Source: Geodermatophilus sp. DSM 44513 (GTDB lineage Bacteria > Actinomycetota > Actinomycetes > Mycobacteriales > Geodermatophilaceae). From it: 64,000 bases of DNA. Position numbers and translations under genes: made by a program. Within the stretch, counting starts at the first letter, position 1, and each line of letters begins with the position of its first letter. Positions 27,078-35,501 of this stretch are shown piece after piece. The notes beneath the pieces were generated by a model. That model saw only the letters and a program-made list of their open reading frames with translations. It was not told the origin of the DNA and ran no database searches. The DNA lies in NCBI RefSeq assembly GCF_032460525.1, contig NZ_CP135963.1:992001-1056000 (forward strand), written 5' to 3'.

Positions 27078-28229
27078 TCAGTGACGCACCGGGGTGAGGC
27101 CCAGGGACAGGCCGGACAGCCCGCGCTGGCGGGTGGCCAGGCCGTCGGCGATCCGGGTCAGCGCCTGGGCGGCGGGGGAGTCGGGGTCGGCCAGCACCAC
27201 CGGGGCACCGGCGTCCCCGGCCTCGCGGACGCGGGTGTCCAGCGGGATCTGGCCGAGCAGCGGCACCCGCGCACCGAGGGTCTGGGTCAGCGCGTCGGAG
27301 ACCGCCTCGCCGCCGCCGGAGCCGAAGACCTCCATGCGGGTGCCGTCGGGCAGGTCCATCCAGGACATGTTCTCGATGACGCCGACCACCTGCTGGTGGG
27401 TCTGGGTGGCGATGGCCCCGGCGCGCTCGGCGACCTCGGCGGCGGCCAGCTGCGGCGTGGTCACCACCAGGATCTCGGCGTTGGGCAGCAGCTGGGCGAT
27501 GGAGATCGCCACGTCGCCGGTGCCGGGCGGGAGGTCCAGCAGCAAGACGTCGAGGTCGCCCCACCACACGTCGGCGAGGAACTGCTGCAGCGCGCGGTGC
27601 AGCATCGGCCCGCGCCACACCACCGGGGTGTTGCCCGGGGTGAACATGCCGATCGAGATGACCCGCACGCCGTAGGCCTGCGGCGGCATGATCATGTTGT
27701 CGACCTGGGTGGGCTTGTCGTCGACCCCGAGCATCCGCGGCACCGAGTGGCCGTAGATGTCGGCGTCCACGACGCCCACCGACAGCCCCCGCTTGGACAG
27801 CGCCGCGGCGAGGTTCACCGTGACCGAGGACTTGCCCACCCCGCCCTTGCCCGAGGCGACCGCGTACACGCGGGTCAGCGAGCCGGGCTGGGCGAACGGG
27901 ATGACCGGCTCGGCGGCGTCGGAGCCGCGCACCGTGCGGCGCAGCTCGGCACGCTGCTCGTCGTTCATCACGTCCAGGCCGACCTGGACCGACGTGACGC
28001 CGGGGACGGCGGACACGGCCTGGGTGACCCGGTTGGTGATCGTCTCGCGCATCGGGCAGCCGGAGACGGTCAGGTAGACCTCGACGCGGACGGCGCCGCC
28101 GGCCCCGATCTGCACGTCCTTGACCATGCCGAGCTCGGTGAGCGGACGGTTGATCTCGGGGTCCTGGACGGTGGCCAGGGCGGCGGTGATGGCGTCGAGC
28201 GCCGGCGCGCCGGTCATCGGGGCGGACAT
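27078..28229 (-). CDS. mrp: Mrp/ApbC-type P-loop iron-sulfur carrier ATPase
   Basis: A 383-residue protein of the Mrp/NBP35 family, which assembles or carries iron-sulfur clusters. An N-terminal MIP18/DUF59 domain (about 8-95, with SGCPM carrying a Cys) precedes the deviant Walker A ASGKGGVGKSS at 125-135 and the Walker B region LLLDLPPGTGD. The CxxC cluster motif usual near ENMS in ApbC is absent here (ENMSWMDLPDG), so cluster binding may use other residues. The ATG follows AAGGAGA, and a TACAGT -10 lies about 85 bases upstream. Synteny with Rv1229c. Confidence 0.9.
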   Translation of the reverse strand: MSAPMTGAPALDAITAALATVQDPEINRPLTELGMVKDVQIGAGGAVRVEVYLTVSGCPMRETITNRVTQAVSAVPGVTSVQVGLDVMNDEQRAELRRTVRGSDAAEPVIPFAQPGSLTRVYAVASGKGGVGKSSVTVNLAAALSKRGLSVGVVDADIYGHSVPRMLGVDDKPTQVDNMIMPPQAYGVRVISIGMFTPGNTPVVWRGPMLHRALQQFLADVWWGDLDVLLLDLPPGTGDVAISIAQLLPNAEILVVTTPQLAAAEVAERAGAIATQTHQQVVGVIENMSWMDLPDGTRMEVFGSGGGEAVSDALTQTLGARVPLLGQIPLDTRVREAGDAGAPVVLADPDSPAAQALTRIADGLATRQRGLSGLSLGLTPVRH

Positions 28230-28311
28230 CGCTGCAGCTGTCTCCTTCGACGGGGGACCCGGTCGGTGTCCGCCGAGGGCGGCGGCGACCTGCGTTCACG
28301 GGCCTGCCGCC

Positions 28312-28317
28312 ACTGTA
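28312..28317 (-). promoter_or_regulatory. candidate -10 of mrp
   Basis: TACAGT on the minus strand, leaving an 80-base leader with AAGGAGA close to the ATG. Confidence 0.3.
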
Positions 28318-28358
28318 CGGCCGTCCCGGGGGCCGACCGCCGTCCGGAGGGTGATCTG

Positions 28359-29501
28359 CTACGCAACCCCGACGGGCGCCGGCGTCCACGGGCCGGCACA
28401 GACGGTGTTGCGGGTCGCCTTCGCGCGGTAGAGGTGGGCGTCGGCCTCGGCAGTCAGCCGTTCCGGGACCGCCTGGTCGCCGCGGGCGACCGCGACCCCC
28501 AGGGACAGCGTCAGCGAGCCGGGACCGGCGCCGCACGGGTCCAGCCCGAGTGCCGCGCTGCGCAGCTCCTCGGCCAGCGCGACCGCCCGGTCGGGGCGCG
28601 TGCCGGGGAGGAGCACGGCCAGCTCGTCCCCGCCGAGGCGGGCGACGACGTCCCCGGTCCGGACGCGGGAGCGCAGTGCCCCGGCGATCAGCCGCAGCGC
28701 CCGGTCGCCGCCGGTGTGGCCGTAGAGGTCGTTGACCTGCTTGAAGTGGTCGACGTCGGCGAGGACGACGGCCAGCGACGTCCCGGACCCGCGGGCGGTG
28801 GCGCAGGCGGCGGCCAGCTCGTCGTCCCACCGCCGGCGGTTGGCCAGGCCGGTGAGCGGGTCCTCGTGGCTGAGCCGGTCCAGGCGGGCCAGCAGCGCCC
28901 GCGTGCGCCGCTGCTCGGCCTCCAGCCGGAGCCGCGCGCTGGACTCGTGGCCGGTCAGCCGGTAGCGCTGGGCGTGCGCCAGCACCGCGATCACCGACGC
29001 GGTGACCAGGTAGAAACCGGCGGCGAGCACGTCCTCCGCCGGCATGGACGTCGGCGCGGTGAGCACCGCGGAGCCGAAGGCCGTCCAGGTGACGCCGACC
29101 AGGGCGCCGGTCCAGCCCGGCCGGGACACCATCAGGCAGCCGCTGGCGAACAGCGCCAGGGTGAAGCCGAGCAGGTAGAACTCGACGTGCTGGACGCGCG
29201 GGACCATCCAGGCGATCTCGGCCTGCACCGTGGCGAGCACCGTGCAGGCCAGCAGTTCCGGCTGGCGGCGTCCCAGCGGCCGGCGCCACAGCACCCACAG
29301 CGCGACCAGCATCGGGACGAGGCCGGCCACCCGGACGGCGAGGAAGGACCCGGCCACCTCCGGCTCGAGCAGGAGGTCGAAGCCGGACCAGGCCGGACAG
29401 ATGGCGGTCGCCAGCCCGGAGGTCAGCAGGGCGGACTCCCGTGCACGGGCCAGCCGGTCCTCGTCGAGGGTCGGCCGACGCGGCGCCGCGGGAGTGCTCA
29501 C
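28359..29501 (-). CDS. membrane-bound GGDEF diguanylate cyclase
   Basis: Makes cyclic di-GMP from two GTP. The 380-residue protein has six or so hydrophobic helices in its first 190 residues, forming an uncharacterised sensor. A short linker helix and a GGDEF domain follow (DPLTGLANRR start, ADVDHFKQVNDLYGH, active-site loop GGDEL). Leu replaces the last Phe of GGDEF, a tolerated change. An RxxD inhibitory I-site (RTGD) lies five residues before the loop, so product inhibition is likely. GTG start at 29501 behind GGGAGGG. No EAL domain is present. Confidence 0.85.
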   Translation of the reverse strand: MSTPAAPRRPTLDEDRLARARESALLTSGLATAICPAWSGFDLLLEPEVAGSFLAVRVAGLVPMLVALWVLWRRPLGRRQPELLACTVLATVQAEIAWMVPRVQHVEFYLLGFTLALFASGCLMVSRPGWTGALVGVTWTAFGSAVLTAPTSMPAEDVLAAGFYLVTASVIAVLAHAQRYRLTGHESSARLRLEAEQRRTRALLARLDRLSHEDPLTGLANRRRWDDELAAACATARGSGTSLAVVLADVDHFKQVNDLYGHTGGDRALRLIAGALRSRVRTGDVVARLGGDELAVLLPGTRPDRAVALAEELRSAALGLDPCGAGPGSLTLSLGVAVARGDQAVPERLTAEADAHLYRAKATRNTVCAGPWTPAPVGVA

Positions 29502-29586
29502 CCCCTCCCATCGGGACCGGGGGCGCGTCCCTGGAGCGCGGTCCGCCGGTGCCACCCGTCCGGGGGTCGCCGCCCCGGGCCCTGGC

Positions 29587-29592
29587 TAGCCT
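29587..29592 (+). promoter_or_regulatory. leaderless -10 of azlC
   Basis: TAGCCT seven bases before the GTG at 29600. Confidence 0.5.
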
Positions 29593-29599
29593 CGCTGCC

Positions 29600-30289
29600 G
29601 TGTCCACCCGCGCCGCCACCCTCCGGGACGCCGTCGGGCTCGGGCTGGCGGTGGGCCTGTACGGGGTCGCGTTCGGCGCCGCCGCCGACGCGGCCGGCCT
29701 GGACGTCTGGCAGGCGCTCGCGCTGTCCGCGCTGATGTTCACCGGCGCCTCGCAGTTCGCCCTGGTCGGCGTCCTGGGGGCCGGCGGCAGCGGCGCGGCC
29801 GCCGTCGGCAGCGCGCTGCTGCTGGGCACCCGGAACACCGTCTACGGCGTGCGGCTGGCCCCGCTGCTCGCCCCGCGCGGCCCGCTGCGCCGGGCCGGTG
29901 CGGCGCACTGGGTGATCGACGAGACCACCGCGATGGCCGTCGCCGCGCCCGACCGCGAGCTGGGCCGGCTCGCGTTCTGGGCCACCGGCGCGACCATCTA
30001 CCTCGGGTGGAACACGACCACGGTGCTCGGCGCGCTCGGCGCCTCCGGCCTCGGCGGGACGGCGCAGGCGGCGCTGGACGCCGTCGTCCCCGCGGCGTTC
30101 CTCGCCCTGCTGTGGCCACGGCTGCAGCGCGGCTGGCCGGAGGCGGCGGTGCAGCGGCGGGTCGCCGTCGCCGGGGCGGCCGTGGCGCTGGTGCTCACCC
30201 CGGTCGTGCCCGCGGGGGTGCAGGTGGTCGCGGCCGTCGTCGCGGTGGCGCTCGCGGGACGGCCGCGGCGCGCGGAGCCGGCCGGGTGA
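29600..30289 (+). CDS. azlC: AzlC family branched-chain amino acid exporter subunit
   Basis: Large subunit of an AzlCD (LIV-E) exporter for branched-chain amino acids or analogues. The 229-residue polytopic protein has the family blocks LALSALMFTGASQFALVG near 35-52 and GTRNTVYGVRLAPLL near 75-89, plus HWVIDETTAMA. It is coupled to the small subunit by a GTGA overlap. Leaderless start. Substrate assignment comes from the family only. Confidence 0.85.
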   Translation: MSTRAATLRDAVGLGLAVGLYGVAFGAAADAAGLDVWQALALSALMFTGASQFALVGVLGAGGSGAAAVGSALLLGTRNTVYGVRLAPLLAPRGPLRRAGAAHWVIDETTAMAVAAPDRELGRLAFWATGATIYLGWNTTTVLGALGASGLGGTAQAALDAVVPAAFLALLWPRLQRGWPEAAVQRRVAVAGAAVALVLTPVVPAGVQVVAAVVAVALAGRPRRAEPAG

Positions 30290-30603
30290 GCGACGGGGCG
30301 CTGTGGGCGGTCGTGCTGGTCGCCGCGCTCGGCTGCTACGCGCTCAAGCTGGCCGGGCTGTCCGTGCCGGCCGCCTGGGTCGAGCGCCCGTGGGTCACCC
30401 GCGTCGTGGAGTTCGTGCCCGCGGCGCTGCTGGCCGCGCTGGTCGCGGTGCAGGCCGCCACCAGCGGCCCCGCGCTGGTCGTCGACGGGCGGCTGGCCGG
30501 GCTCGCGGTGGCCGCACTCGCCCTGGCGCTGCGGGCGCCGTTCGTCGTCGTCCTGGTGCTCGCCGGGGTCGCGGGGGCGCTGGTGCACGTCCTCACCGGC
30601 TGA
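30286..30603 (+). CDS. azlD: AzlD family exporter small subunit
   Basis: A 105-residue membrane protein with four hydrophobic helices and the AzlD pattern ALGCYALKLAGL and FVPAALLAALVA. It pairs with AzlC to form the exporter. GTG start overlaps the azlC stop by four bases. The 148 bases after it, up to the MerR gene end, hold only a hydrophobic open stretch without a credible stop, which I do not call. Confidence 0.82.
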   Translation: MSDGALWAVVLVAALGCYALKLAGLSVPAAWVERPWVTRVVEFVPAALLAALVAVQAATSGPALVVDGRLAGLAVAALALALRAPFVVVLVLAGVAGALVHVLTG

Positions 30604-30751
30604 GCGCGGGAGCGGGCAGGACCGCCGACGTGCCGTCGACCCGGGACCGCGTGTCCGCGCCGGGCCTGCTGGTGTGCGCCGGCCTCGGCCTGCTCGCCGG
30701 TGTGGTCGCCGAGGCCGCCTGGACGTCCTGGCGGTGTTGCTGCGCTGACCG

Positions 30752-31366
30752 TCAGCCGTCGGTGGGGAACCGGCGGCGGGAGGCGTCCTCCTGGGCCAGC
30801 CGGCGCAGCGCGAGCAGCACCGGCTCGAAGAGCACGGTGTTGACCACCACGAAGCGGACCGCCTCGGCCACCGAGGAGGTCGGGACGCCGGCCACGTCCT
30901 GCGCGCCGATCCGGCCGGCGGCCTCGGCGTAGCGGTCCAACACCTCGTCCGGCGGTGCGGCCCCCGTCGCGGCCAGCGCCTCCAGCGCCGCGGCCAGGGC
31001 GTGCAGGGCGGGGGAGTCCTCGGCCACCCGCCAGCCCCGGCGGTCCAGGACGGCGCGGGCCGGCGCCAGGTCGGCGGCGCCCCCGGCACCCACCCCGGGC
31101 AGCGCCCGGTGGGCGGCACCGAGGGCGGCGTGGACGGAGGTGCCCGGGTCCTCGACGGCGGCCAGCACCGCGCGTGCGCGGGCGACCGACAGGCCCCCGG
31201 GTCCCAGCAGCGCGCGGACCAGGCGCAGCCGCTCCAGGTGCTCCTCGCCGTACCGCGCGCGGGTCGCGCCGGTCAGCTCACCGGCCGGCACGAGCCCCTC
31301 GCGCAGGTAGTACTTCACGGTGGCGACCGGGACGCCGGCCCGGCGGGCCAGCTCGGAGATCTGCAC
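30752..31366 (-). CDS. MerR family transcriptional regulator
   Basis: A 204-residue regulator with an N-terminal winged-helix MerR domain (VQISELARRAGVPVATVKYYLREGLVP, with recognition helix and wing) and a helical coupling region (about 50-80). The C-terminal effector domain of unknown ligand has no Cys-rich metal loop, so metal sensing is unlikely. GTG 31366 follows AGGGG. A GTG 30 bases upstream is in frame but would lie inside the operator. It is divergent from the DUF4188 gene across two tandem palindromes that are its likely binding sites. Confidence 0.8.
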   Translation of the reverse strand: MQISELARRAGVPVATVKYYLREGLVPAGELTGATRARYGEEHLERLRLVRALLGPGGLSVARARAVLAAVEDPGTSVHAALGAAHRALPGVGAGGAADLAPARAVLDRRGWRVAEDSPALHALAAALEALAATGAAPPDEVLDRYAEAAGRIGAQDVAGVPTSSVAEAVRFVVVNTVLFEPVLLALRRLAQEDASRRRFPTDG

Positions 31367-31382
31367 GCCGGACCCCTTGACG

Positions 31383-31426
31383 TTGGGTAGTGCCACTCTC
31401 CAAGATTGGGTAGCGACACTATCCAA
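31383..31426. promoter_or_regulatory. tandem 21-bp palindromic operators between MerR and DUF4188 genes
   Basis: Two copies of TTGGGTAG-N-G-N-CACT-N-TCCAA, at 31383-31403 and 31406-31426, each a dyad on its own and offset by 23 bp. They fill nearly the whole gap between the divergent starts and overlap where both promoters must lie. Confidence 0.75.
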
Positions 31427-31439
31427 CCAGGAGGACGCC

Positions 31440-31910
31440 ATGGCGCGCACAGCCCGGGGCCGGTGGACCCACTCCCACGAGGGGGACCTGACCGTCTTCC
31501 TGATCGGCATGACCGTCAACCGCCCGTGGCGCCCGGACGCCTGGCTCCCGACGTTCGCGGCCATGGGCCCCATGCTGCGCGAGCTGTCGGCCGACCCGGA
31601 CTCCGGCTTCCTCGGCTCCCACGTCTCCCTGGGCCGGAGGGGGCCGGTGCTGGTGCAGTACTGGCGCCGTCCGGAGGACGTCTACCGCTACGCCGCCGAC
31701 ACCGGTGCCCGGCACCGTCCCGCCTGGACCGCGTTCAACCGGCGCGCCCGCCGGGTGCCCGGCGCGGTCGGGGTCTGGCACGAGACCTACCAGGTCGCGC
31801 GGGCGGAGACCGTGTACGTCGACGTGCCGGCGTTCGGCCTGGCCGCGGCGACGGCGTCCCGGCCGGTGTCCGGCCGCCTGGACCGGGCCGAGGCCCGCCT
31901 CGCCGGTTAG
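31440..31910 (+). CDS. DUF4188 (monooxygenase-like) protein
   Basis: A 156-residue protein of the DUF4188 family, with FLIGMTVNRPWRPDAWLP at about 20-37, VLVQYWRRPEDVYRYA and HRPAWTAFNRR in the middle, and GVWHETYQV. The fold resembles dimeric ABM-type monooxygenases or haem-containing aldoxime-dehydratase-like proteins. Activity is unproven. It has a strong Shine-Dalgarno (AGGAGG, five bases before ATG) and sits under the tandem operators, so it is the probable target of the MerR regulator. The stop overlaps the convergent DUF1003 stop. Confidence 0.78.
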   Translation: MARTARGRWTHSHEGDLTVFLIGMTVNRPWRPDAWLPTFAAMGPMLRELSADPDSGFLGSHVSLGRRGPVLVQYWRRPEDVYRYAADTGARHRPAWTAFNRRARRVPGAVGVWHETYQVARAETVYVDVPAFGLAAATASRPVSGRLDRAEARLAG

Positions 31911-32437
31911 CCGGCCGCCTCGCGCGCGGCGGCCTCGCGCTTCTTGCGGGCCTTGCGCTCCCGCCGCTCGGCGTCCTCGGCCCCGTCCGCGGTGAGCCGG
32001 GTGAGCTCGCTGCGGATGAAGTCCCGGGTCGCCAGCTCGCCGACCGCGATCCGCAGGGCGGCCAGCTCCCGGGCCAGGTACTCGGTGTCGGCGCGGGTGG
32101 TCGCGGCGCGGGCCCGGTCCTCCTCCAGTGCCACCCGGTCCCGGTCGGCCTGCCGGTTCTGCGCGAGCAGGATCAGCGGCGCGGCGTAGGCGGCCTGGGT
32201 GGAGAAGGCCAGGTTGAGCAGGATGAACGGGTAGGGGTCCCACTGCAGCCGCAGGGCGAAGACGTTGAGCAGGATCCAGACGACCACCAGCACCGTCTGG
32301 ACGGCGAGGAAGCGCCCGGTGCCCAGGAAGCGGGCGATGCCCTCGGCGAAGCGGCCGATCGCGTCGGGGTCCGGCCGCAGCCGGGCGGCCCACCCGGAGG
32401 CACCGCGCGGGACGTCGAGCCGGCGGCGGTCAGCCAC
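31907..32437 (-). CDS. DUF1003 membrane protein
   Basis: A 176-residue protein with two transmembrane helices (about 45-65 and 70-92) separated by the DUF1003 motif WDPYPFILLNLAFSTQAAYAAP. A long charged C-terminal helix follows, ending in Lys/Arg/Ala-rich sequence. The GTG start lies inside the end of the MgtE/CBS gene, so the two are translated together, as are Rv1232c-Rv1231c of mycobacteria. The function is unknown, and a link to magnesium or ion handling follows only from this pairing. Confidence 0.82.
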   Translation of the reverse strand: MADRRRLDVPRGASGWAARLRPDPDAIGRFAEGIARFLGTGRFLAVQTVLVVVWILLNVFALRLQWDPYPFILLNLAFSTQAAYAAPLILLAQNRQADRDRVALEEDRARAATTRADTEYLARELAALRIAVGELATRDFIRSELTRLTADGAEDAERRERKARKKREAAAREAAG

Positions 32438-33668
32438 GGCGGGCCCGCTCGCGCCAGTCCTCGGGCAGCAGGTGGTCCAGGACGTCGTCCACGCTCACCG
32501 CGCCGACCAGCCGGCCCTGGGCGTCGACGACCGGCGCGGCGACCAGGTTGTAGGTGGCGAAGTAGCGGGTGACCTCGGCCAGCGGCGCCTCGGGTCGCAG
32601 TGGCCCCAGGTCGTCGAGCACCCCGCTGACCAGGGTGGACGGCGGTTCGCGCAGCAACCGCTGGGTGTGCGCCAGGCCCAGGTAGCGCCCGGTCGGCGTG
32701 GCCGACGGCGGCCGGCACACGTACACCTGGCTGGCCAGCGCCGGGGTCAGCTCCGGTTCCCGGACGCGGGCCAGGGCCTCCGCGATCGTGGCGTCCGGGG
32801 TGAGCACCACCGGCTCGCTGGTCATGATCCCGCCGGCGGTGTCCTCGGTGTACTGCAGCAGCCGGCGCACCGGGTCGGCCTCGTCGGGCTCCATGAGCTC
32901 CAGCAGCCGGTCGCGGTCCACGTGGGACAGCTCGGCCAGCAGGTCGGCGGCGTCGTCGGTGTCCATGACCTCGAGCACGTCGGCGGCGCGGCTCTCGGGC
33001 AGCGTGCCGAGGATGGCGATCTGGTCGGCCTCGGGCAGCTCGCCGAGCACGTCGGCCAGCCGCTCGTCGTCGAGGGCCTCGGCGACCTCCTGCCGCCGGG
33101 TCACCGGCAGGTCCTGCAGCGCGTGGGCGAGGTCGGCGGCGTTGAGCTCGCGGTAGGTGGCGATCAGCGTCTCCGCGCCCTGACCGGTCGGGGACAGCTC
33201 CAGGCCGCCCACCTCGTCCCAGGCCACCTGGTGCAGCTGACCGCGCCGGCCCAGCCGCCCCGGCTCCTGGACGGCGAGCCGGGACAGCACCCAGTCGCCG
33301 GTGCGGGTCTGCTCGATGCCGGCGTCCACCACGGCCGCCGTCCGCCCGGACTCCGTCAACTGCACCCGGCGGTCCAGCAGCTCGCCGAGCACCAGGGTCT
33401 CCCCGCGGCGCTGCTCGAAGCGCTTCAAGCTCAGCGTGCCGGCGGACAGCACCACCGACGCGGGGTCCAGCGTCGTCACCCGGCCCATCGGCACGAAGGT
33501 GCGCCGGCGGGCGACCACCTCGACCACCAGGCCGAGCACCCGCGGCGCCGCCGTCCCCACGCGCAGCGCCACCACCACGTCGCGCACCTTGCCGACCCGG
33601 TCGCCGTCGGGGTCGAGGACGGGCAGGCCGGCGAGCCGGGAGACGTACGCCCTGCTCACCGTGGTCAC
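32430..33668 (-). CDS. MgtE N-terminal/CBS domain protein without a membrane channel
   Basis: A 412-residue cytosolic protein. A PRC-barrel-like start (residues about 1-160, LAGLPVLDPDGDRVGKV) is followed by an MgtE_N helical domain (about 185-285, with repeats such as LPESRAADVLEVMDTDDAADLL) and a pair of CBS motifs (about 290-405). This is the magnesium-sensing half of MgtE without the transmembrane pore, so it may regulate a partner. The DUF1003 membrane protein is coupled downstream. The GTG start is leaderless, with TAGCCT eight bases upstream. Confidence 0.85.
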   Translation of the reverse strand: MTTVSRAYVSRLAGLPVLDPDGDRVGKVRDVVVALRVGTAAPRVLGLVVEVVARRRTFVPMGRVTTLDPASVVLSAGTLSLKRFEQRRGETLVLGELLDRRVQLTESGRTAAVVDAGIEQTRTGDWVLSRLAVQEPGRLGRRGQLHQVAWDEVGGLELSPTGQGAETLIATYRELNAADLAHALQDLPVTRRQEVAEALDDERLADVLGELPEADQIAILGTLPESRAADVLEVMDTDDAADLLAELSHVDRDRLLELMEPDEADPVRRLLQYTEDTAGGIMTSEPVVLTPDATIAEALARVREPELTPALASQVYVCRPPSATPTGRYLGLAHTQRLLREPPSTLVSGVLDDLGPLRPEAPLAEVTRYFATYNLVAAPVVDAQGRLVGAVSVDDVLDHLLPEDWRERARRG

Positions 33669-33676
33669 GGAGGCCG

Positions 33677-33686
33677 AGGCTACCGT
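33677..33686. promoter_or_regulatory. bidirectional promoter with overlapping -10 elements
   Basis: AGGCTACCGT holds a minus-strand TAGCCT (33677-33682) and a plus-strand TACCGT (33681-33686) that share a TA step. They lie eight and six bases from the two divergent GTG starts. The entire gap is 24 bp. Confidence 0.6.
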
Positions 33687-33692
33687 CGGGCC

Positions 33693-34556
33693 GTGGCCGC
33701 AGAGCTGGACTACGAGGTCGTCGACGTGTTCGCGCCGCGCGCCTTCGCCGGCAACCCGCTGGCCGTGGTCTTCGACGCCGACGGGCTGAGCACCGACCAG
33801 TGCCAGGCGCTGGCCAACGAGTTCGCCCTGTCGGAGACGTCCTTCCTCACCGCGCCCCGGGCCGAGGGTGCCGACTACCGGGTGCGGATCTTCACCCCGT
33901 CGGCCGAGCTGCCCTTCGCCGGGCACCCCAGCGTCGGCGCGGCGCACACCCTGGTGCGCACCGGCCGGCTGCCCGCCGGCACGCTGCGCCAGGAGTGCGG
34001 GGCCGGCGTCCTCGACGTGGTGGTCGACGACGACGGCGCGACGCTGTCCGGTGGGGCGCCCACCCTGGAGGACGGCCCGGACCCGGCCGCCCTGGCGCAG
34101 GCGGTGGGTCTGTCGGTCGCCGACCCGGTCGGCCTGCCCGCGCACGTCGCCGGCTGCGGGCTGCCGTTCGCGCTGCTGGCGGTGCGCCCGGAGGTGGTCG
34201 ACGTCGCCGCGCCGGTGCCGGCCCTGCTCGGCGGGCTCGGCGTGGGGGAGGGCGTGTCGGTGCTGTCCTGGGACGCCGCCACCTCCACCGCCCGCGCCCG
34301 GGTGTTCGCCGGCGACCTGGCCTGGGGCGAGGACCCGGCGACCGGCTCGGCCGCGCTGGGCACGGGGGTGTGGCTGGTCGCGACCGGACTGCTGGCACCG
34401 GAGGGGACGTCGTCCTACGTCGTGCACCAGGGCGAGGCGATGGGGCGGCCGTCGGTGCTGGCGTGCACGGTCACCGCCGCGGCCGGCCGCGCGGTCGCCG
34501 CCACGGTGCGCGGCGCGGTGGTGCCGGTCGCCCGCGGCCGCATCCGGGTGCCTTGA
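33693..34556 (+). CDS. PhzF family isomerase/epimerase
   Basis: A 287-residue protein of the PhzF/diaminopimelate-epimerase fold. The conserved start (YEVVDVFAPRAFAGNPLAVVFDA) precedes the active-site Glu in LSETSFLT (about 48), the GHPSVGAAHTL loop near 74-84, and a C-terminal GEDPATGSAALG motif. Known members isomerise phenazine or related precursors. Most genomic homologues have no known substrate. Its TTGA stop overlaps the following EamA gene start. Confidence 0.87.
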   Translation: MAAELDYEVVDVFAPRAFAGNPLAVVFDADGLSTDQCQALANEFALSETSFLTAPRAEGADYRVRIFTPSAELPFAGHPSVGAAHTLVRTGRLPAGTLRQECGAGVLDVVVDDDGATLSGGAPTLEDGPDPAALAQAVGLSVADPVGLPAHVAGCGLPFALLAVRPEVVDVAAPVPALLGGLGVGEGVSVLSWDAATSTARARVFAGDLAWGEDPATGSAALGTGVWLVATGLLAPEGTSSYVVHQGEAMGRPSVLACTVTAAAGRAVAATVRGAVVPVARGRIRVP

Positions 34557-35500
34557 CCGACACCCCCGCCCCCCTGCGGACGGGGCCGGACCGGGCCGAC
34601 GCGTGGGCGGTGCACCGGCCCGGCGGGCGGGACGCCGCCGTCATGGCGGTGGCGGTCCTCGGCATCTCGCTGTCCGCGCCGCTGACCACGCTGCTGGCCG
34701 CGCCCATGCTGGCGCTGGCCTTCTGGCGCAACCTGGGCGGGGCCGCCGTCCTGCTGCCACTGGTGCTCCGCGAGCGCCCGGGCCTGGCCGGCCTGCGCCC
34801 GCGCGACCTGGCCACCTCCGCGGTCGCCGGGCTGTTCCTCGCCGCGCACTTCGCCGCCTGGCTGCCCAGCCTGTCCATGACGACGGTCGCCGCCTCCACC
34901 GCGCTGGTCACCACCACCCCGGTCTGGACCGCGCTGGCCGCCCGCGCCAGCGGTGTGCGGCTGCCCGCGGCGACCTGGTGGGGGCTGGCGCTCGCGGTGC
35001 TCGGCGTCGCGCTGATCGCCGGGGTGGACCTCACGGTCAGCCCACGCGCGCTGGCCGGCGACGGGCTGGCGTTGCTGGGCGCGGTCTGCGCCGGCGGGTA
35101 CGTGCTGGCCGGTGCGCGGGCGCGGCAGCGGATGTCGACGTCGGCGTACGCGGTCGTCTGCTACTCGGTGTGCGCGGCGGCGATCGCGGTCGCCGCGGCC
35201 GTGGTGGGGGACCCGCTGGTCGGCTTCTCCGGCCGCGACTGGCTGCTCATCGCCGCCATCACCGTGTGCGCCCAGCTGCTCGGGCACACGCTGTTCAACC
35301 GGCTGCTGTCCTCGGTCGGACCCACGATGGTGAGCCTGGCGATCCTGCTGGAGGTGCCCGGCGCCCTGCTGTTCGCACTGGTGCTGCTGGGGCAGGTGCC
35401 GCCGCTGCTGGCCCTGCCCGGGCTCGCGCTGGTCGTCGTCGGCGTCGGCCTGGTGGTGCGGGCCAGCCGCCCGGCGGGCCTGGCCGAGCCGGGCACCTGA
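34553..35500 (+). CDS. EamA/DMT family transporter
   Basis: A 315-residue membrane exporter with ten helices in two EamA repeats (residues about 30-165 and 175-300). It has the conserved HFAAWLPSLSMTTVAASTALV stretch and LLGHTLFNRLLSSVGPT near the end. TTG start overlapping the phzF stop by four bases indicates coupling, so the PhzF-like enzyme and this exporter may handle the same metabolite. A family A hairpin follows as a probable terminator. Confidence 0.85.
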   Translation: MTDTPAPLRTGPDRADAWAVHRPGGRDAAVMAVAVLGISLSAPLTTLLAAPMLALAFWRNLGGAAVLLPLVLRERPGLAGLRPRDLATSAVAGLFLAAHFAAWLPSLSMTTVAASTALVTTTPVWTALAARASGVRLPAATWWGLALAVLGVALIAGVDLTVSPRALAGDGLALLGAVCAGGYVLAGARARQRMSTSAYAVVCYSVCAAAIAVAAAVVGDPLVGFSGRDWLLIAAITVCAQLLGHTLFNRLLSSVGPTMVSLAILLEVPGALLFALVLLGQVPPLLALPGLALVVVGVGLVVRASRPAGLAEPGT

Positions 35501-35501
35501 C

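Noticed and set aside
27045..29735. An 896-codon plus-strand frame over mrp and the GGDEF gene
   Set aside because: Antisense shadow of two well-defined proteins; no domain of its own.
30630..30750. Hydrophobic frame after azlD (SAPGLLVCAGLGLLAGVVAEAAW)
   Set aside because: It has no stop before running antisense deep into the MerR gene and has no ribosome-binding site. A frameshifted remnant is possible but not supportable.
31366..31396. Longer MerR protein starting at GTG 31396
   Set aside because: It would place the start inside the first operator palindrome and has no ribosome-binding site, whereas GTG 31366 has AGGGG upstream and begins at the DNA-binding domain.
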